Positions 62,452 to 64,000 of a DNA stretch of 64,000 nucleotides are shown here, piece by piece. The position numbers and the translations under genes were made by a program. Location: contig OX637627.1 in the NCBI GenBank assembly GCA_951802195.1, forward strand, positions 434,001 to 498,000, given 5' to 3'. The stretch comes from Tausonia pullulans. Lineage: Eukaryota > Basidiomycota > Tremellomycetes > Cystofilobasidiales > Mrakiaceae. Below the pieces are notes generated by a model. The model ran no database searches. It was not told where the DNA came from and was given only the letters and a program-made list of their open reading frames with translations. The stretch's first letter is position 1; each line of letters starts with the position of its first letter.

Positions 62452-64000
62452 ATGTCGGGTGAGCCAGCCCCTCGGCCACTATCACGTCGGCATCTTTTCT
62501 AACGCTCAGACTTAGCCGCAGGTTTTGCCCATGCGCCGGTCTCGAAGGCCCTACTCGTCCTGACGGGCGTCTCGTCGCTCGCCGTCGCGCTCCTACACGT
62601 CCAGCCGTACTTCACACTCATCTTCTCTCCGCATCTGACCAAGTACCACCAGGTTCTTCCACTTTCCTTTATACTCTCAACAATGACCAGGCGGTGTCAA
62701 GGGCGGAGTTTTCGTCGGTACTGACTGTCGTGTCCCTTTCTCCTCTCACGCGAATACGACCTCAGCACTGGCGGATAGCCCTTCAGCCGCTCGCCTTCAT
62801 CAACTCGGCCGATCTCTTCATTTTTGAGCTCATCATATACTACACTGCGAGACACACTGAGCGTCGCCTGGGTTCTCGCAAGTTCCTCGTGCGTGACTCG
62901 TTGCCTCAGTCTCTCCCGATGATCCCGACGATCGTGACGCGTCTCCTCCGTTGATGCTCGTCGTGTCTCGTCTTCCTTCAGTCGTTTCTGATCCTCTCGC
63001 AGCTTGCATCGACCACTCTCTCGCTGCTGATTCTCATGGCCACACCACTCAACCGTATTGCTCCTGGAGCCGCCTCGCTGGCCTTTGCGCTTCTCCACCG
63101 ACAGCACACCCTCACGCCTCCGTTGTACACCGTCCGCCTCTTTGGCCTCACCCTCGCCGACACCATCTTCCCGTGGCTGATTTCGCTCCCTGTACGTCAT
63201 CGACACTGGAAAGTGCCCTGTATGCTCCTTTTATGTTGACATCGTCTCTTTCAGCTCATCTACTCCCGACCTCTCTCCTTCGTCCTCGGCCTCCTCGCCT
63301 CGCACCTGGTCACCTCCCACCCATCCCCCTCCTTCCCCATCCCACGGCGTCTCATAGTATTCTCAGAAAAGTATCTCATCCCTCGACTCGGCTCTCTCCG
63401 TCCTCCGAAGCGATCCAATGACCCTTGGCCGCTCGAGATGCCGACGAGCCTCGTCTCCATCCGCACCCAGGGGCTTTACGGCGGCGTCCGTCGACGGTTC
63501 GGCTTGGGCAGGCCGGATCCCGTCCCGGTCATTGGGGGAGCGCCTGTTGTCGTTGCGGCTAATGGGAGACCGACGACAGAGGCTGCAGCGACCGCTGCGA
63601 CGACAGCGACGGCGCCACCTCCTCCACCAACCCTTGGGGCGATGGGTCCCGCGAGCGCACCACCGGCAGGGATGGCGAGAGCGACCACACTGCTCTCACC
63701 ACCGCTGCTGAGAGGGATGGATGTCCCGGGTGGTCCAACGGCTGGTCTCACGCGTGGCGGGAGTAGCGTGCTTGGGCAGTGGGTCAACGAGTTGACGGAT
63801 CGGACGGGCGCAGGCCGGATCCCAAGCGAGACGGAGATTGCACCGTAAGATTGGGCTTGTTGTCCTACATGCCGGTCCGAACCTGATAGATCATGTGCTT
63901 CGATCTCCTCAGGCTGCAGATCATGTTTTCAAATGTCCCGCGAGAACGCATCATCCAAGCTCTGCAGCAGAGGTGCGTTCCTGCGTTTGACTGGCTCATC
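62452..64000 (+). CDS. Rhomboid-like membrane protein with CUE domain, Dsc2/UBAC2 family (partial)
   Basis: Dsc2 is a pseudo-rhomboid part of the Golgi Dsc ubiquitin ligase; UBAC2 is its animal relative in the ER. Exon 1 is ATGTCGG only (62452-62458). Exon 2, from 62522, gives GFAHAPVSKALLVLTGVSSL, then PYFTLIFSPHLTKYHQ, HWRIALQPLAFINSADLFIF, YYTARHTERRLGSRKF, LILSQLASTTLSLLILM and FALLHRQHTLTPPLYTVRLF. This order (GF..APVTK..L, then L....Q.WR......F, E+.GS+K) is the family's. A Pro/Ala/Gly-rich loop follows, and then a CUE-like start, LQIMFSNVPRERIIQALQQR, at 63912-63971. The remainder of CUE and the stop lie to the right of the window. Confidence 0.82.

Overview
The window is nuclear DNA of a fungus. 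Genes are close together on both strands, GC-rich, and cut by many short introns (mostly 50-100 nt, GT..AG, with CTGAC/CTAAC-like branch sites). Gene content and protein style (OCH1, ALG10, RAT1, SEC18, a Dsc2-like membrane protein, Ser/Pro-rich tails) suggest a basidiomycetous yeast, most likely of the Rhodotorula/Sporobolomyces kind. The species cannot be fixed from sequence alone. No bacterial-type operons, CRISPR arrays or virus-like elements were seen.

Layout. 1-14.3 kb: tubulin cofactor D (partial), MOB2, ALG10, TRS23, a membrane-anchored alpha/beta hydrolase, thymidylate synthase with a clustered G1/S box promoter, and a LysM protein. 14.3-16.6 kb has no assignable gene. 16.6-29.4 kb: OCH1-like mannosyltransferase, aminopeptidase P, an Mgr3-like TPR protein, RPS12, clathrin light chain and LEU2. 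29.4-32.6 kb is gene-poor and holds a decayed hybrid histidine kinase. 32.8-54.5 kb: SEC18, a STIMATE-like membrane protein, DBP7, RAT1, an F-box-like protein, the Rab escort protein MRS6, an uncharacterised conserved protein and SVP26. 54.5-59.1 kb: an APC-family permease whose 819-nt second intron carries a TPP (thiamine pyrophosphate) riboswitch aptamer. 59.1-62.4 kb: a tandem duplication carrying the 3' end of an unknown gene, a tRNA-Gly(UCC) and small candidate genes. 62.45 kb to the end: a Dsc2/UBAC2-like rhomboid-fold protein with a CUE domain (partial).

The genes are mostly unrelated housekeeping functions in divergent or convergent pairs. Secretory and membrane-traffic genes are frequent (TRS23, ALG10, OCH1, clathrin light chain, SEC18, MRS6, SVP26, Dsc2-like). 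The most interesting unit is the permease with its intronic TPP aptamer, which looks like a self-regulated thiamine (or thiamine precursor) transporter controlled through splicing. Second is the set of three evenly spaced ACGCGT boxes before thymidylate synthase. Exon limits given here were read by eye from splice signals, reading frame and family resemblance.
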